The position numbers were made by a program, and so were the translations under genes. DNA of 64,000 bases from Bedellia somnulentella (taxonomy: Eukaryota; Arthropoda; Insecta; Lepidoptera; Bedelliidae), in the NCBI GenBank assembly GCA_963576735.1, contig OY755191.1, positions 9,081,608-9,145,607 on the forward strand. The letters are read 5' to 3'. Shown here one piece after another: positions 35,601-43,493 of the stretch (positions within the stretch are counted from its first letter, which is position 1; every line of letters begins with the position of its first letter). Below the pieces are notes generated by a model. The model was not told the origin of the DNA, searched no databases, and saw nothing but the letters and a program-made list of their open reading frames with translations.

Positions 35601-38600
35601 TCTTGATATGTGTAACATATGTCCGTATTTATTCATCTTTATTTATACAATGACAATAAAGTAACAACATTATCTTGAAGAATAATAAACATGTATGAAA
35701 ATATTGCTGAATGTTATCGAAGCTGGAGAGGTTTGCTGATCCGCTGCTCATAGCATAGTTGATCATACAAATGTGTGCTATTCTAAGCTAGTTAATCTAA
35801 TCTGATCTCGATATTTGTCTAACCGTACCAATGCTCGCTACTAAGAAACTCCTCGTGAGCAAACAAACTCCAATTTTATAGACAGTTAAGTATTATTGTA
35901 TTCAATAAATCTACAATACAATACGCGCTTTTATACACAGTTACATGTTCAATACATAATCTTAAAGTAATAAATCGCTTGTCCTATATAACAGGAATAA
36001 ACATAGATAATAAATCTGGAGTGCAAACAGAAAAATGGAAATATTAATTAAGTAAATTACGAGCTGTGTTAGCAGGACAAAGAAAACTCATTAAACATGA
36101 TTCATTACAATATTTATTAGCTGTGGCTATCTTTAATTGTTATTTCTTATCTCCATAGGAAATTACCCCCGAAGAGATTTGTTTACAAATCTTCACTATA
36201 TGAACATTAATATTGTGTAACGATCTTCTAAAACACGCATCATAATAAAAATATGAACTCAAGTTGTTTACTATCATGAGGCATACGATGATATTTTAAA
36301 AATAAGTATCATTTAAAAAAAATAAAGGTTTTTGTGTTGGCAGCAGGTCTTCCTACTAAATCGCCTAAAAAATTCTTAAAAACCCCAATACCCTGAGTCG
36401 CCCCCCTTATCACACTCACGGAAGAAATGGGTGAGCGCTATTAGAGCCCATGTGGAAGGTAATGTTAGTAGAGGACGACCTCGGAGGACACATTTGGATC
36501 AAATAGAAAATGTACTCAAAAAGGCAGGTGTCCGTAGTACGAAGAATAAAAGAGCATGTATGAAAAGATTAATGGATGTGAATGAAGCTAAAGAGGTTTG
36601 CCAGGATCGTACAAAGTGGCGATCGATAGTCTCTGCCTACCCCAATGGGAACTAATGGCGTGAGAATATGTATGTATGTATGTATGCTATTCTAAGTCAG
36701 CTAGTCAGCGACGTCCGTGGCCGAGTGGATTAGTGACTAGCTTCTCGGTCCGGAGTTTAGCATCCCATAATACACGTTCTACTTAGTTTTAACCTAATCT
36801 GTGTAAAATATGTCCCTATATTTATTATTATTAATGCTGAAGCTCTGACTACCCCTGTTTGACCTAGCACAAGTTGTGTTATAGTCTGCATACATACATA
36901 TACTCACGGCTGTAAACCCCTAGAAGGGGTTGCCAGAGCTAAGGAATTAAAAATTCCTCAGCCACTTTTGGAAATGATAGTGGGGAAAAGATGGTAAAAA
37001 TAAATGTTGTTGGTGGTGGGTCTCCAACCGGCCCCAATACCGTTAGTCGCCTCTTACGTACACCCACCGGAAGAAATGGGGTAGTTGTATTCTAAGCCGA
37101 CACTACACAGCAAATGTTATAGTCTGGTGATGCGATAATCATATCATAATTATGTATACGGCGCAGATCGAAAGTCGCAACCTACAGGTCAACCGGTTTT
37201 ATCTAAGTAGCCAATCAAGGTATTAATTACCAATCATTAGATAATATCAATGAATGCGCACTTACGCTATCAAACTTGACATATATAAAGATATCGTAAA
37301 ACATATCACTGAGATAAATTATTAAACTAGTGTTCTAAAAAGTCTCCTGACCTGAAAGATCTGTGTATCTGTCTGTCCGAATGTTTGGGCTCATCTCAGA
37401 ATCAATCAGGTGGATTTTCATTTGGTTTAGAGCAGTTAATATTCTTTAGCGTGCTTGTTGATAAAATGTGAGGATAGCTAAAGAAGAGCGAACGCTGCAT
37501 ATTCCTTTAAACATTTTGGAGTTTAAATATTATCTTGAAAACATCCTAGGTAGTCTTCCTATAAAGGCAATGTTAATAATATTGCCATTGCCATTCACAA
37601 TTTGGCTTTGGTTTTGTGTTTCAGTTGTTTTAATTACTTACTTAGTTACTTACTAATACTTTAAACATTTTGGAGTTTAAATATTATCTTGAAAACATCC
37701 TAGGTAGTCTTCCTATAAAGGCAATGTTAATAATATTGCCATTGCCATTCACAATTTGGCTTTGGTTTTGTGTTTCAGTTGTTTTAATTACTTACTAATA
37801 CTCACGCCCATTATTCCCATTGGGGTAGGCAGAGACTATCGATCGCCACTTAGTACGATCTTGACAAACCTCTCTTGCTTCCCTTACATTCATTATTCTT
37901 CTCATACATGCCTTTATAAGAACGTTTTCTATCTGTTCATTTAACGTTTTAATTATGTATTATTTTATGTGTTGTACAAATGTTATTTTTTGTTTTGTGT
38001 GTTGTACATATCCTATGCACCGAATAAATATTGTTTTCTTTCTTTCTTTCTTTCACAATTGATATAAACATATATATGTTCCTATATATATGTACTTACA
38101 TATATGTCCCTATTATAATTTACTAACAATGTCATCCCCACAGCACATCGGGTACATGTATGAGTGACCTTTCCACAAAACCTAACAGCATATATAACTT
38201 GACGATGTCCGTGGTCGAGTGGTTAGAATACTGGCTTCTCGAGAGGGCGTTGCCGGTTCGATCCTCAGCTATATTTATGTTTTGTGTGTCATTAATTGTA
38301 TCGTCGGGTTAGTATCTAACCACAATATATATTTAACTTTTCTAGTGGCTAACTTATTCTGTGTGTATGTGTATGTCCGTATATAATTATTTTATATATT
38401 TATATTTCTGATGAAACTTATCTAAAATCATTCTTATAATGTTCTTTTGGTATAAAAATATTGCTACTTAACTACAGAGTCGACATCAAAACACCAAGAC
38501 ATCAAAACAAAGACTTGATAACATAAAACTATCCATAGCTCCATTAGATTTTACTAATTATCAGAGTATGAAGCTGTGTAGTGTCGGTTTAGAATAGCAC

Positions 38601-39970
38601 TACCCCATTTCTTCCGGTGGGTGTACGTAAGAGGCGACGGTATTGGGGGCTTTTAAGGGATTTTTGGGCGATGCGATTGGAGACCCATCACCAAAGAAAA
38701 GGGGAAAAGATAGTAAAAGAAAGGTTGTTGGTGATGGGTCTCCAACCTCATCGCCCAAAAATCCCTTAAAAGCCCCCAATACCGTCGCCTCTTACGTATT
38801 GTATGTATTTGGAATCACCCAAATGTCACTTTAAATATGCGTATGCTGTGTATTGTCGGCTTAGAATAGAACTATTCCATTTCTTCCGGTGGGTGTACGT
38901 AAGAGGCGATTAACGGTATTGGGGCTATTAAGGGATTTTTTGACGATGCGGTTGGAGACCCATCACCAACAACCTTTATTTCACCAACCTTACGTACACC
39001 CACCGGAAGAAATGGGGTAGTGCTATTCTAAGCCAACACGACGCAGCAGTTTACCATAAGAGTATTACTCCTTATCCTCTAACCCTAGAAAACAAACCAC
39101 CAGATATACAAAACTTCCAATTTACGCATATTCAATATACACTCGAAAGTCCATTATCACATTTACGCAATCTATCTAAATAAATCTAGAAAAGTTACAT
39201 ATCCCGGTTAGAATATAGTGTCATTTAATTGTCAAGCCATTCTACAAATAAAATTATTATACATACATACATACATATACTCACGGCTATAAATCCCTTA
39301 ACGGGGTAGCCAGAGCTTTGGAATGAGAAATTCCTCAGCCACTTTTGAAAGTTGAGAGGTTTAAAGATGGTGAAATAAATGTTTTTGGTGACGGGTCTCC
39401 AACCATATCGCCCAAAAATCACTTTAAAGGCCCTATACCCTTAGTCGCCTCTTACGATCACCCACGGATAGAAATGGGGTAGTGTTATTCTAAGCCGACA
39501 CTACACGGGTAAAATTATTTTATCAAATCAAATAATCGTAAATGGCTGTCTCGGATCGTCACCGGTTATTATCAATAGTCTGCCAATTTGAGAAAATGAC
39601 GAAAGTATGTATGTTGTGAATAATTATTTAACTAAAGGTTATCTAAAATTAGATACATTGTTAGATAAATAACATTACAATTCGGTAGGCAAGCGATTAC
39701 TGAACGAAATAAAACATATAATAAGTTATACGTAATAAAAATGATGATTATTACAATTTTCCGTTATTGAATCCAGGGCCAAGAATTAATTAACCAAGTA
39801 AAGCGAAATTTATTCAAATCTGATGTAAAAAAATACTTTGTTTATTTATTTACCTCCAAATCCTTGGGATGTTTGAAATCTATCAATTTCTTATCAGGTC
39901 CAGTCTCGTCTTTTATGATATTAAAAACTTTCTCAAAAAAAGTTAGTCCATTTTTATTATTATTATTCAT
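18193..39970 (-). CDS. PLP-dependent group II decarboxylase (cysteine sulfinate/aspartate/glutamate decarboxylase family), nine exons
   Basis: Exons in transcript order: 39970-39854, 33188-33007, 31612-31390, 30320-30069, 21985-21921, 21253-21064, 20659-20539, 19707-19595, 18387-18193. They total 1458 nt, all with GT/AG borders and consistent phase, giving 485 residues, a usual length for CSAD/GADL1-type enzymes. Landmarks: [16 protein letters not shown] (about 74-89), SHYSVKK with the PLP-stacking His176, NATAGTT (227-233), HVDGCWGG (Asp258 for the PLP ring nitrogen) and SWNPHK with Lys290 as Schiff-base lysine. The loop [10 protein letters not shown] (319-328) follows. The protein resembles cysteine sulfinate decarboxylase more than neuronal GAD, so hypotaurine or beta-alanine formation is the likely role (the aspartate decarboxylase of insect cuticle tanning is in this family); substrate is inferred only. 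Oddity: D-G-C replaces the usual D-A-A. The start is fixed by an in-frame stop three codons upstream. Introns are packed with transposons. Confidence 0.92.
18450..18645 (-). mobile_element. LINE 3' end fragment with (CTTT)n tail
   Basis: Same family as 17321-17480 and 20265-20505. The A-rich plus strand contains GAGACATTTATTCGCTGCAC. It lies in the last decarboxylase intron. Confidence 0.5.
18810..19075 (-). mobile_element. Repeat family B copy
   Basis: Reverse-oriented copy from ATACTGACGGCGATAAATCC to AAGCCGGCACTACACGGCA. Moderately diverged. The open frame across it is not a gene. Confidence 0.65.
19595..19707 (-). CDS. Decarboxylase exon 8
   Basis: Encodes [20 protein letters not shown] followed by [17 protein letters not shown]. 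It matches the family's N-x-x-FW-Y-x-P segment. The acceptor GGTTTTCAG ends at 19708 and the donor GTAAAT follows. Including it restores phase between exons 7 and 9. Confidence 0.9.
19739..19800 (-). mobile_element. Non-LTR retrotransposon 3' end remnant
   Basis: CATCATCATCATCC and GCTGGAAATAGGCCTCCCTT are the reverse complement of the element end seen at about 4990-5060. Confidence 0.45.
19975..20115 (-). mobile_element. SINE-A fragment
   Basis: The central part only (AGTACCCACGTTTGGCTTAG, then GTGATAGGAGGCAGACCTAT). Diverged and truncated on both sides. Confidence 0.55.
20265..20505 (+). mobile_element. LINE 3' end fragment
   Basis: Plus-strand copy of the family at 17321 and 18450, ending AGCAGCGAATAAATG and a CTTT tail near 20480-20510. 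Only the last 65 or so bases are well matched. Confidence 0.4.
20539..20659 (-). CDS. Decarboxylase exon 7
   Basis: Encodes [20 protein letters not shown], then [20 protein letters not shown]. KLWxMWKA is strongly conserved in the family. The donor is GTGAGA; the last base G is joined to exon 8 to give Gly. Confidence 0.92.
21064..21253 (-). CDS. Decarboxylase exon 6 with PLP lysine
   Basis: Encodes [20 protein letters not shown] (Schiff-base Lys290), then the loop [20 protein letters not shown] and VQCGRK. The acceptor TTCAG lies just above 21253 and the donor GTATTT just below 21064. Confidence 0.92.
21921..21985 (-). CDS. Decarboxylase exon 5 (65 nt)
   Basis: A short exon encoding [20 protein letters not shown] and ER. 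It completes HVD-GCWGG with exon 4 and IER-ANS with exon 6. Borders are CAG/GGTTG and GAGAG/GTGAGT. Confidence 0.92.
22240..22432 (-). mobile_element. Non-LTR retrotransposon 3' remnant
   Basis: Contains GTAGGCAGAGACTATAGATC and GTACGATCCTGGCAAACCTC, whose reverse complement reads DRTKW-like residues. Same family as 36420-36680. Confidence 0.5.
22475..22630 (+). repeat. Left terminal inverted repeat of the split transposon
   Basis: Includes CTTATAAGTTTCCTAGGAAA and three further AGGAAACTTGT motifs, in the same order as in the complement of 24660-24818 plus 29968-29992. Confidence 0.75.
22848..23092 (+). mobile_element. Repeat family B copy, near full length
   Basis: TGTGTAGTGTCGGCTTAGAA to ATATGTATGTATGT. 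It is inserted within the split transposon. Confidence 0.75.
23194..23435 (-). mobile_element. Repeat family B copy, diverged
   Basis: Reverse-oriented, from ATACATACTTACATACC to the complement of the family start near 23430. More mutated than the neighbouring copy. Confidence 0.6.
23453..23816 (-). mobile_element. SINE-A copy with 9-bp target duplication
   Basis: Well preserved; tail CATAACATAAACGTTCACG at the low end, head at about 23745-23812. The direct repeat GATTTTAAA is at 23444-23452 and 23817-23825. Confidence 0.85.
24276..24646 (+). mobile_element. SINE-A copy with target duplication
   Basis: Head ATGATAGTCCAGTGGGTAG at about 24283, ATGTT-type tail at 24633-24650. The direct repeat TTATAAATTCAAA is at 24263-24275 and 24647-24659; its first bases may belong to the tail. 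Confidence 0.8.
24660..24818 (-). repeat. Right terminal inverted repeat, inner part
   Basis: Reverse complement of about 22500-22630, ending AGGAAACTTATAAGTTAA at 24818. The missing outer 25 bp are at 29968-29992. Confidence 0.75.
25323..26654 (+). pseudogene. LINE ORF1: PHD-like zinc finger and SGNH-esterase-like domain, one internal stop
   Basis: The N-terminal 60 residues show a Cys pattern C-x2-C ... C-x2-C ... C ... WKCDDC, a PHD-like zinc finger. A coiled-coil-like stretch (about 150-190, [20 protein letters not shown]) follows. Near 290 comes [17 protein letters not shown], like block I of SGNH esterases, then a TAG stop at 26250-26252. The same frame continues with [13 protein letters not shown] and [12 protein letters not shown], matching later blocks. 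The first-block Ser is Asp-Gln-like here, so catalysis is doubtful. CR1-type ORF1 proteins with this architecture are known. Confidence 0.7.
26900..29757 (+). pseudogene. LINE ORF2: endonuclease and reverse transcriptase, broken
   Basis: The endonuclease part (to 27463) includes [24 protein letters not shown] and ITGDLNID. A frameshift follows near 27440-27465 and a stop at 27607-27609. From 27748 a 669-residue frame carries [33 protein letters not shown] (motif A), [20 protein letters not shown] (motif B), FADDISIV (catalytic), [12 protein letters not shown], and a C-terminal region with [10 protein letters not shown] and [11 protein letters not shown]. The RT part itself is uninterrupted, so the copy is recent but not autonomous. 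Confidence 0.85.
29968..29992 (-). repeat. Outer end of the split transposon's right terminal repeat
   Basis: CGAGTTTGACGATTTTCCTG and CGACA complement 22475-22499 exactly. Confidence 0.8.
30069..30320 (-). CDS. Decarboxylase exon 4
   Basis: 84 codons in phase 0, from [20 protein letters not shown] through [18 protein letters not shown] to KYGVWAHVD. Contains His176, the PLP phosphate/ring Thr-Ala-Gly-Thr region and Asp258. Donor GTAAGT, acceptor AATTTCAG. Confidence 0.93.
30510..30790 (+). mobile_element. SINE-D copy, degraded
   Basis: Starts like a tRNA-derived head (TGCATGCGTAGCTTAATGAT). It shares with 40380-41060, 43705-44045 and 59515-59830 the body elements around GTAGTAATCGTTGTCTGC and TTGGTGTGGGGCCATATTTGAGCTG. 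Confidence 0.5.
30858..31020 (+). mobile_element. SINE-A fragment, degraded
   Basis: TATGTCAGATGTGTGTTAAG and GGTTAGGGAAAATATTCTC resemble the middle of SINE-A; the head is weak. Low identity. Confidence 0.35.
31021..31389. other. Decarboxylase intron, nothing recognised
   Basis: No supported feature in this intronic stretch between exons 3 and 4. Confidence 0.4.
31390..31612 (-). CDS. Decarboxylase exon 3
   Basis: Starts with one base completing Gln, then [36 protein letters not shown] and [15 protein letters not shown] and GxFxPGGSxSN-like motifs are characteristic of GAD/CSAD enzymes. Donor GTGAGT. Confidence 0.93.
31851..32815 (-). mobile_element. Helitron-like element, family 1, copy 2 (intact, 965 bp)
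   Basis: Minus strand begins TCTATACTTATAATAAAAC and ends GCTGGGCCGATCCACTAG. Host A and T flank it with no duplication. It contains a GACA microsatellite and no ORF. It shows unoccupied target sites for the hAT, SINE and Helitron family 2 insertions seen in sister copies. It lies in the decarboxylase intron. Confidence 0.75.
33007..33188 (-). CDS. Decarboxylase exon 2
   Basis: Encodes [20 protein letters not shown], then [20 protein letters not shown] and EAFNTSQ (last codon completed by exon 3). The NQLYG-x-DPYGL substrate-channel segment resembles CSAD/aspartate decarboxylases. Donor GTAAGT. Confidence 0.93.
33439..34400 (-). mobile_element. Helitron-like element, family 1, copy 3 (962 bp)
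   Basis: Very similar to 31851-32815, with the same CTAG and TCTATAC ends and A/T flanks. Only 250 bp from exon 2 of the decarboxylase. The two copies share small indels, suggesting recent amplification. Confidence 0.75.
34401..34689. other. Decarboxylase intron, no firm feature
   Basis: Contains a G+C-richer patch (CAAGCCGCAGGCGCGGAGAT) that may be a truncated retrotransposon end, but no family was recognised. Confidence 0.3.
34690..34960 (+). mobile_element. SINE-C copies and repeat fragments
   Basis: TTCCGTGGCCGAGTGGTTGG (about 34806) and AGGGTGCGAATCCGTAAG form a tRNA-Ser/Leu-like head; a similar start is at about 34692. It is followed by a family B fragment in reverse (34862-34952), with an RTE-like scrap at 34715-34795. 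Confidence 0.45.
35130..35321. mobile_element. piggyBac-like MITE with TTAA target duplication
   Basis: Terminal repeats GAGCTTATTCCA and TGGAATAAGCTC are bounded by TTAA at 35126-35129 and 35322-35325, the hallmark of piggyBac-type insertion. The 192-bp interior is rich in GTCTGAA/TTCAGAC motifs on both strands. It lies inside an older, decayed repeat (about 35098-35507) that resembles a Helitron-like end. Confidence 0.7.
35508..36415. other. Decarboxylase intron 1, nothing recognised
   Basis: AT-rich, without a supported exon or repeat. Confidence 0.4.
36420..36680 (+). mobile_element. Non-LTR retrotransposon C-terminal/3' remnant
   Basis: A 74-codon frame with [20 protein letters not shown] and [18 protein letters not shown], then a stop and a TATG tail. 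This is the tail of RTE-like insect ORFs and the best-preserved of about nine scraps in the window. The frame is not a host gene. Confidence 0.6.
36705..36790 (+). mobile_element. SINE-C head
   Basis: GTCCGTGGCCGAGTGGATTA (A-box-like), then GCTTCTCGGTCCGGAG; the B box is degraded (AGTTTAGCATCCC). Confidence 0.45.
36890..37110 (-). mobile_element. Repeat family B copy
   Basis: Reverse-oriented from ACATACATATACTCACGGCT to TAAGCCGACACTACACAGCA, with a small internal deletion. Confidence 0.7.
37111..37480. other. Decarboxylase intron 1, nothing recognised
   Basis: No supported feature. Confidence 0.35.
37505..37796 (+). repeat. Perfect tandem duplication, unit about 154 bp
   Basis: CTTTAAACATTTTGGAGTTT at 37505 recurs at 37659. 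The copies appear identical until the second ends about 10-16 bp early. Either a very recent duplication or an assembly artefact. Confidence 0.9.
37797..37930 (-). mobile_element. Non-LTR retrotransposon 3' remnant
   Basis: GGGGTAGGCAGAGACTATCG followed by ATCGCCACTTAGTACGATC; the reverse complement of 36580-36660-type sequence. Confidence 0.5.
37945..38056 (+). mobile_element. LINE 3' end with (CTTT)n tail
   Basis: Ends CACCGAATAAATATTG and then four or more CTTT units. Related in style to 20265-20505. Confidence 0.45.
38203..38275 (+). mobile_element. SINE-C head with good Pol III boxes
   Basis: TGGTCGAGTGGTTAGAATAC (A box) and GCCGGTTCGATCCTCAGC (B box) about 40 nt apart, resembling a tRNA-Ser/Leu-derived head. 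Confidence 0.5.
38575..38800. repeat. Family B snap-back (two half copies head to head)
   Basis: The first half runs forward (TGTGTAGTGTCGGTTTAGAA to GGAGACCCATCACCA, about 38577-38692). The second is the reverse complement (GGTGATGGGTCTCCAACCTC to CTTACGT, about 38733-38800). The result is a 226-bp imperfect hairpin. Confidence 0.75.
38849..39048. repeat. Family B copy with inverted 5' end appended
   Basis: A forward copy (from TGTATTGTCGGCTTAGAATA) is truncated at about 38990 and directly followed by the reverse complement of the family start (GTACACCCACCGGAAGAAAT to ACGCAGCA). The ends are thus inverted repeats about 45 bp long. Confidence 0.7.
39258..39515 (-). mobile_element. Repeat family B copy, near full length
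   Basis: From the ACATACATACATACATATAC tail to TAAGCCGACACTACACGG. About 340 bp downstream (genomically upstream in transcription) of exon 1 of the decarboxylase. Confidence 0.7.
39854..39970 (-). CDS. Decarboxylase exon 1 with start codon
   Basis: Begins [20 protein letters not shown], then [19 protein letters not shown]. An in-frame TGA lies three codons upstream of the ATG, supporting this start. Donor GTAAAT. The short N-terminus lacks any targeting sequence, consistent with a cytosolic enzyme. Confidence 0.9.
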
Positions 39971-40379
39971 TGTTGCTCAACTTCAACAATTATTTACTGT
40001 TCAATAAAATAGATATTTTGTAATATAAACTTTCAAAACTGTTTCCGATCGAAAGGCTACCAGGCGACTAAAGCCACTGCAAAGCACTTATGGAATATCT
40101 TTACTCTAAGTAGGATGTTGAACAAACTCTGTAATGGAACATACAAATAACAATCGTATACTAATAAAAATAAGATATGTTTTGATTTCGATATAGTATT
40201 TTATAACGTTAGAGTATAAGGTCGGAATTTGTTTGATTTTATTTGAAATACACGTGAGGTGCACAACACAAGTTAATTTCTCACTATTAGTCATACAAAT
40301 TCAATGTTCGTCAAACACTTTCTAGTTTTGGCCTTACACCTGTATTGACTTTTGATCTATTCTTCGCCATTTTCCATAC

Positions 40380-41060
40380 ACTAGTGTGGGTGTAGCGCTC
40401 GGCTTCAAAACTAGAGGTCACGGATTCAAAACTAGAGGTCACGGATTCAATCCCTGGGAGGGTAAACTCACAAATTAAATTTGTATAATTTATCTTAGTT
40501 ATTATGGATATTGCGGGCTTTTATTATGCAGATTATCGGAAATTTAAGGTGAGTCCATACTTTGGAGAAAATGTTGAGCCGTCGGTCTCAGCTACTATCA
40601 CGGCTGTAGTCGTTAGTCTGCCAACCCAGCCATGGCTAGCCATAACAACCATATATAGGGTATTCCCCTCGATGGGTAGAAAAAAGATCTGTGAGAAAGT
40701 GTGGGTACGGTTAACGGTCAGAGTTCGGAGCATGATCCGGAGGTCTCGATTCCCTTCCGAGGGTCAGACTTGCAAATTATAGTTATAGTGGGTACTATGT
40801 GCTCAAATGGCTGATTATCAGAAAATTAAAACGGTGTGGTGCGGCGGTGCGGCTGACCAAGTACCGCTGTGCCGTCCCGGCTCCACTTTCATGGTGGTAA
40901 GTAATGACAAAGTATGGTCGTTAGTCTTCCAACCGCGACTAGTTACACGTAGTAGTTACATAGTGCTCTATGAGTAAAGAACCCGATTCAGGGTACGTGC
41001 GAACCCCTTGGTGAGAACATATTTAGCCTGTGTAGAAGCCACCTTCAATCAAGAAAACTA
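40380..41060 (+). mobile_element. Two SINE-D copies in tandem
   Basis: Copy 1 runs about 40385-40690 and copy 2 about 40690-41050, each with head, GTAGTCGTTAGTCTGCCAAC-type and CCCCTTGGTGAGAACATATT-type body. In the first head the segment AAAACTAGAGGTCACGGATT is directly duplicated. The 92-codon frame across the region is not a gene. Confidence 0.55.
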
Positions 41061-41317
41061 TAACATTCTAGTAGTGAATTTCCCAAATTAATTATATTCA
41101 CTCACTTTGTTGTATGCTCCCCTTTAATATGTATTTTATTGTAATTTAATTTTCAAATAAATAAATATTAAAATTAACAAATAAATATTCTGTGTAAATT
41201 TGAAGCGTCTACTTGTTGCCGTTTTGAATATTGAGCAAAAAAATACGAAAACACACGGTTATTGTATCGGGACCCCTCTTAACAATATACTCAAATTTTA
41301 TTTTCCTGCTAGACATA

Positions 41318-41455
41318 CGCCCGATTTCTGAATTGGGTATTCAAGCTGAGAACGACTTAAGTACCTTTTTGTCTCATTCAGTTGTTAAGATTTCAATGCG
41401 ACAGAACGATACTTAAGTTGTTCTCAGCTGGAATACTCAATTCAGAAATCGGGCG
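41318..41455. mobile_element. Foldback MITE (138 bp), copy 2
   Basis: Begins CGCCCGATTTCTGAATTG and ends with its complement GAAATCGGGCG. Same length as the copy at 8784-8921. The flanks show ATA on both sides (41315-41317 and 41456-41458), a possible 3-bp target duplication. Confidence 0.75.
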
Positions 41456-41517
41456 ATAGAGGCATAAACTGATCTCCGGAAACAGCACGCGTTGAAGTGT
41501 GCATATTGCAATTCATG

Positions 41518-41762
41518 TCGTTAAGTGCCGGCATAGAATGTCACTACCTCTTTCTACTCACGGGTGTCGAAAGAGGCGACTTAGGGTATGGGGCTTTTTA
41601 GGAGGTTTTTGGGCAATGCGGTTGGAAATCCATCACCAACAATACTTCATTTCTACCATCTTGTCCCCTATCAACTTCCAAATTTGACTGAGGAGTTTCT
41701 AGCTTTAAAGCGCTCGCTATCCCTTTTTGGGATTTATGGCCGTGAGTCTATGTATGTATGTA
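41518..41762 (+). mobile_element. Repeat family B copy
   Basis: From AAGTGCCGGCATAGAATGTC to GCCGTGAGTCTATGTATGTA. Diverged start. Confidence 0.65.
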
Positions 41763-42232
41763 TTGCAATTCCGGAGACTATTTCATTGCCTCTCAATCTG
41801 GCTTTATTAATTTGACCAACTTTTACGAATCAAAAGAGGTTAAAGTCAAAACAACAACAAAATCAGTAACAACAGTAAAAAAAATATTAGTGTTATTTGT
41901 TATATTAGTGTTAAGATTTCCCACTGTTACTAACACTTGAGTCATTGTAACTTGTAAATAAAGTAAATAATAATAATAATAATAATTTCTTTACGTAGAT
42001 AGGCGTAGTAAACATGTTTCCTTGGAAATATTTTTTACAAAATATAGTAAATAAGTGGAGTACACTCAAGGCAGCTGACCCTAATGCCATTGATAAGCCG
42101 CTCCATTATTATAAATTATTTCATAGCTTATCTTATCATAGCACCGGGATGTGTCTATCACGTACAACTAGTTAAAGTCATTATCTCTGCGAAAATTAAC
42201 TTTGAACTGACATTTCACCTTAAGGTTCAGGG

Positions 42233-42982
42233 GGGCAATTCTCGCACGGTAGATACTATATCATTTTCGATATTTATCACTTTTGTGATATTTTGCGATC
42301 GATATTTGACTGGAGCTATTCTCACTTCATCCGATCGATATTTTTCTATTGAAAACCAGTCGATATGATGATATATATCAAAGGATGATATCGAGTGGTC
42401 ACGACCAGACGATATGAGGATATTTGAAGATGTCGTGTGAACGGTAGCCATTTTGTTTTCAAATTTTGTTTGAATATAGATAGAAAATTAAAATGTAGGT
42501 AAATATATTAAATGGATTATAGATCAAATAGTCTTAGAAGTTTTAAATAATATCTACTTGGATCAACGTTAATTATATTATTCAATTATAAAAAATATAT
42601 TATTTTGGTATTATAAAATTTCAAAAACTAAATTCGGTTGCCGAATGGTCCAGTTGGGAATTCAGACTTTGCTAGTTACCGGCAAAGTGCCAGTTAAAGG
42701 AAAATTTGAAAAAACCAAAACATATGTGAATGTTGACAGATATGAAGACCTTTTCATAACTAAGATGACAGTTAAACTGACTTTTCATTCAATTCATTCA
42801 CTTGGATCTTTGTTTTTGGTCTTCATTCTTTAATTTCTAAGGAAAAATAACTACCGTGTGCGAGAATACAGTTTCAATCAATCAATAGAAATATATTTCA
42901 CTTTGTGATATTTTTCACACGGCATTGAACACTTGATATAATTTCTATGATAGTAATGATATCGAACTTGCGAGAATTGCCC
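42233..42982. mobile_element. MITE-like element with 14-bp inverted ends
   Basis: GGGCAATTCTCGCA (42233-42246) and TGCGAGAATTGCCC (42969-42982). The zones inside both ends are rich in GATATC/ATCGATAT-type motifs. There is no transposase ORF. The target duplication is unclear. Confidence 0.5.
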
Positions 42983-43127
42983 TCGATTATGATTTTAGTA
43001 TGAGTATCAGAGTGCACCTAGAAGTATCGGCTTTGGGAATGCCCTATGGACTTTAGCATTCTAAGCCGACCTTTAACTCACATCTTTTTCGGTTCACATC
43101 GTTTGTCTTGAGGTCATTAAAGGTTGC

Positions 43128-43461
43128 TGTGTAGTGTCGGCTTAGAATAGCACTACCCCATTTCTTCCGGTGGGTGTACGTAAGAGGCGACTAACGGTAT
43201 TGAGGCTATTTATTCAATTTTGTTTACTTCAAATGTGGCAGACACAGATTATTTTGTTTATATATTAATTAATTATGTGTAGTGTAGTGTAGGCCTTAAC
43301 TGAAAACCAGTGTTTTGCCACTTGGCAATATCAAGCACTGAGTTAGGACCTAGTTTGTGTTACCATAGCACTAATTTTAAGTTTAAAAATACTGTTTTTT
43401 TTTCACTTTATGTATTGTTTTTCATATTGTATGTGGTGTTATGTTAACATAAATAAACGAG

Positions 43462-43493
<32 letters not shown>

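Noticed and set aside
36431..36655. 74-codon frame as a host gene
   Set aside because: It contains the GRPRR...DRTKW tail repeated in many decayed copies here; it is a retrotransposon end.
40504..40782. 92-codon frame
   Set aside because: Lies across tandem SINE-D copies; no protein family resemblance.
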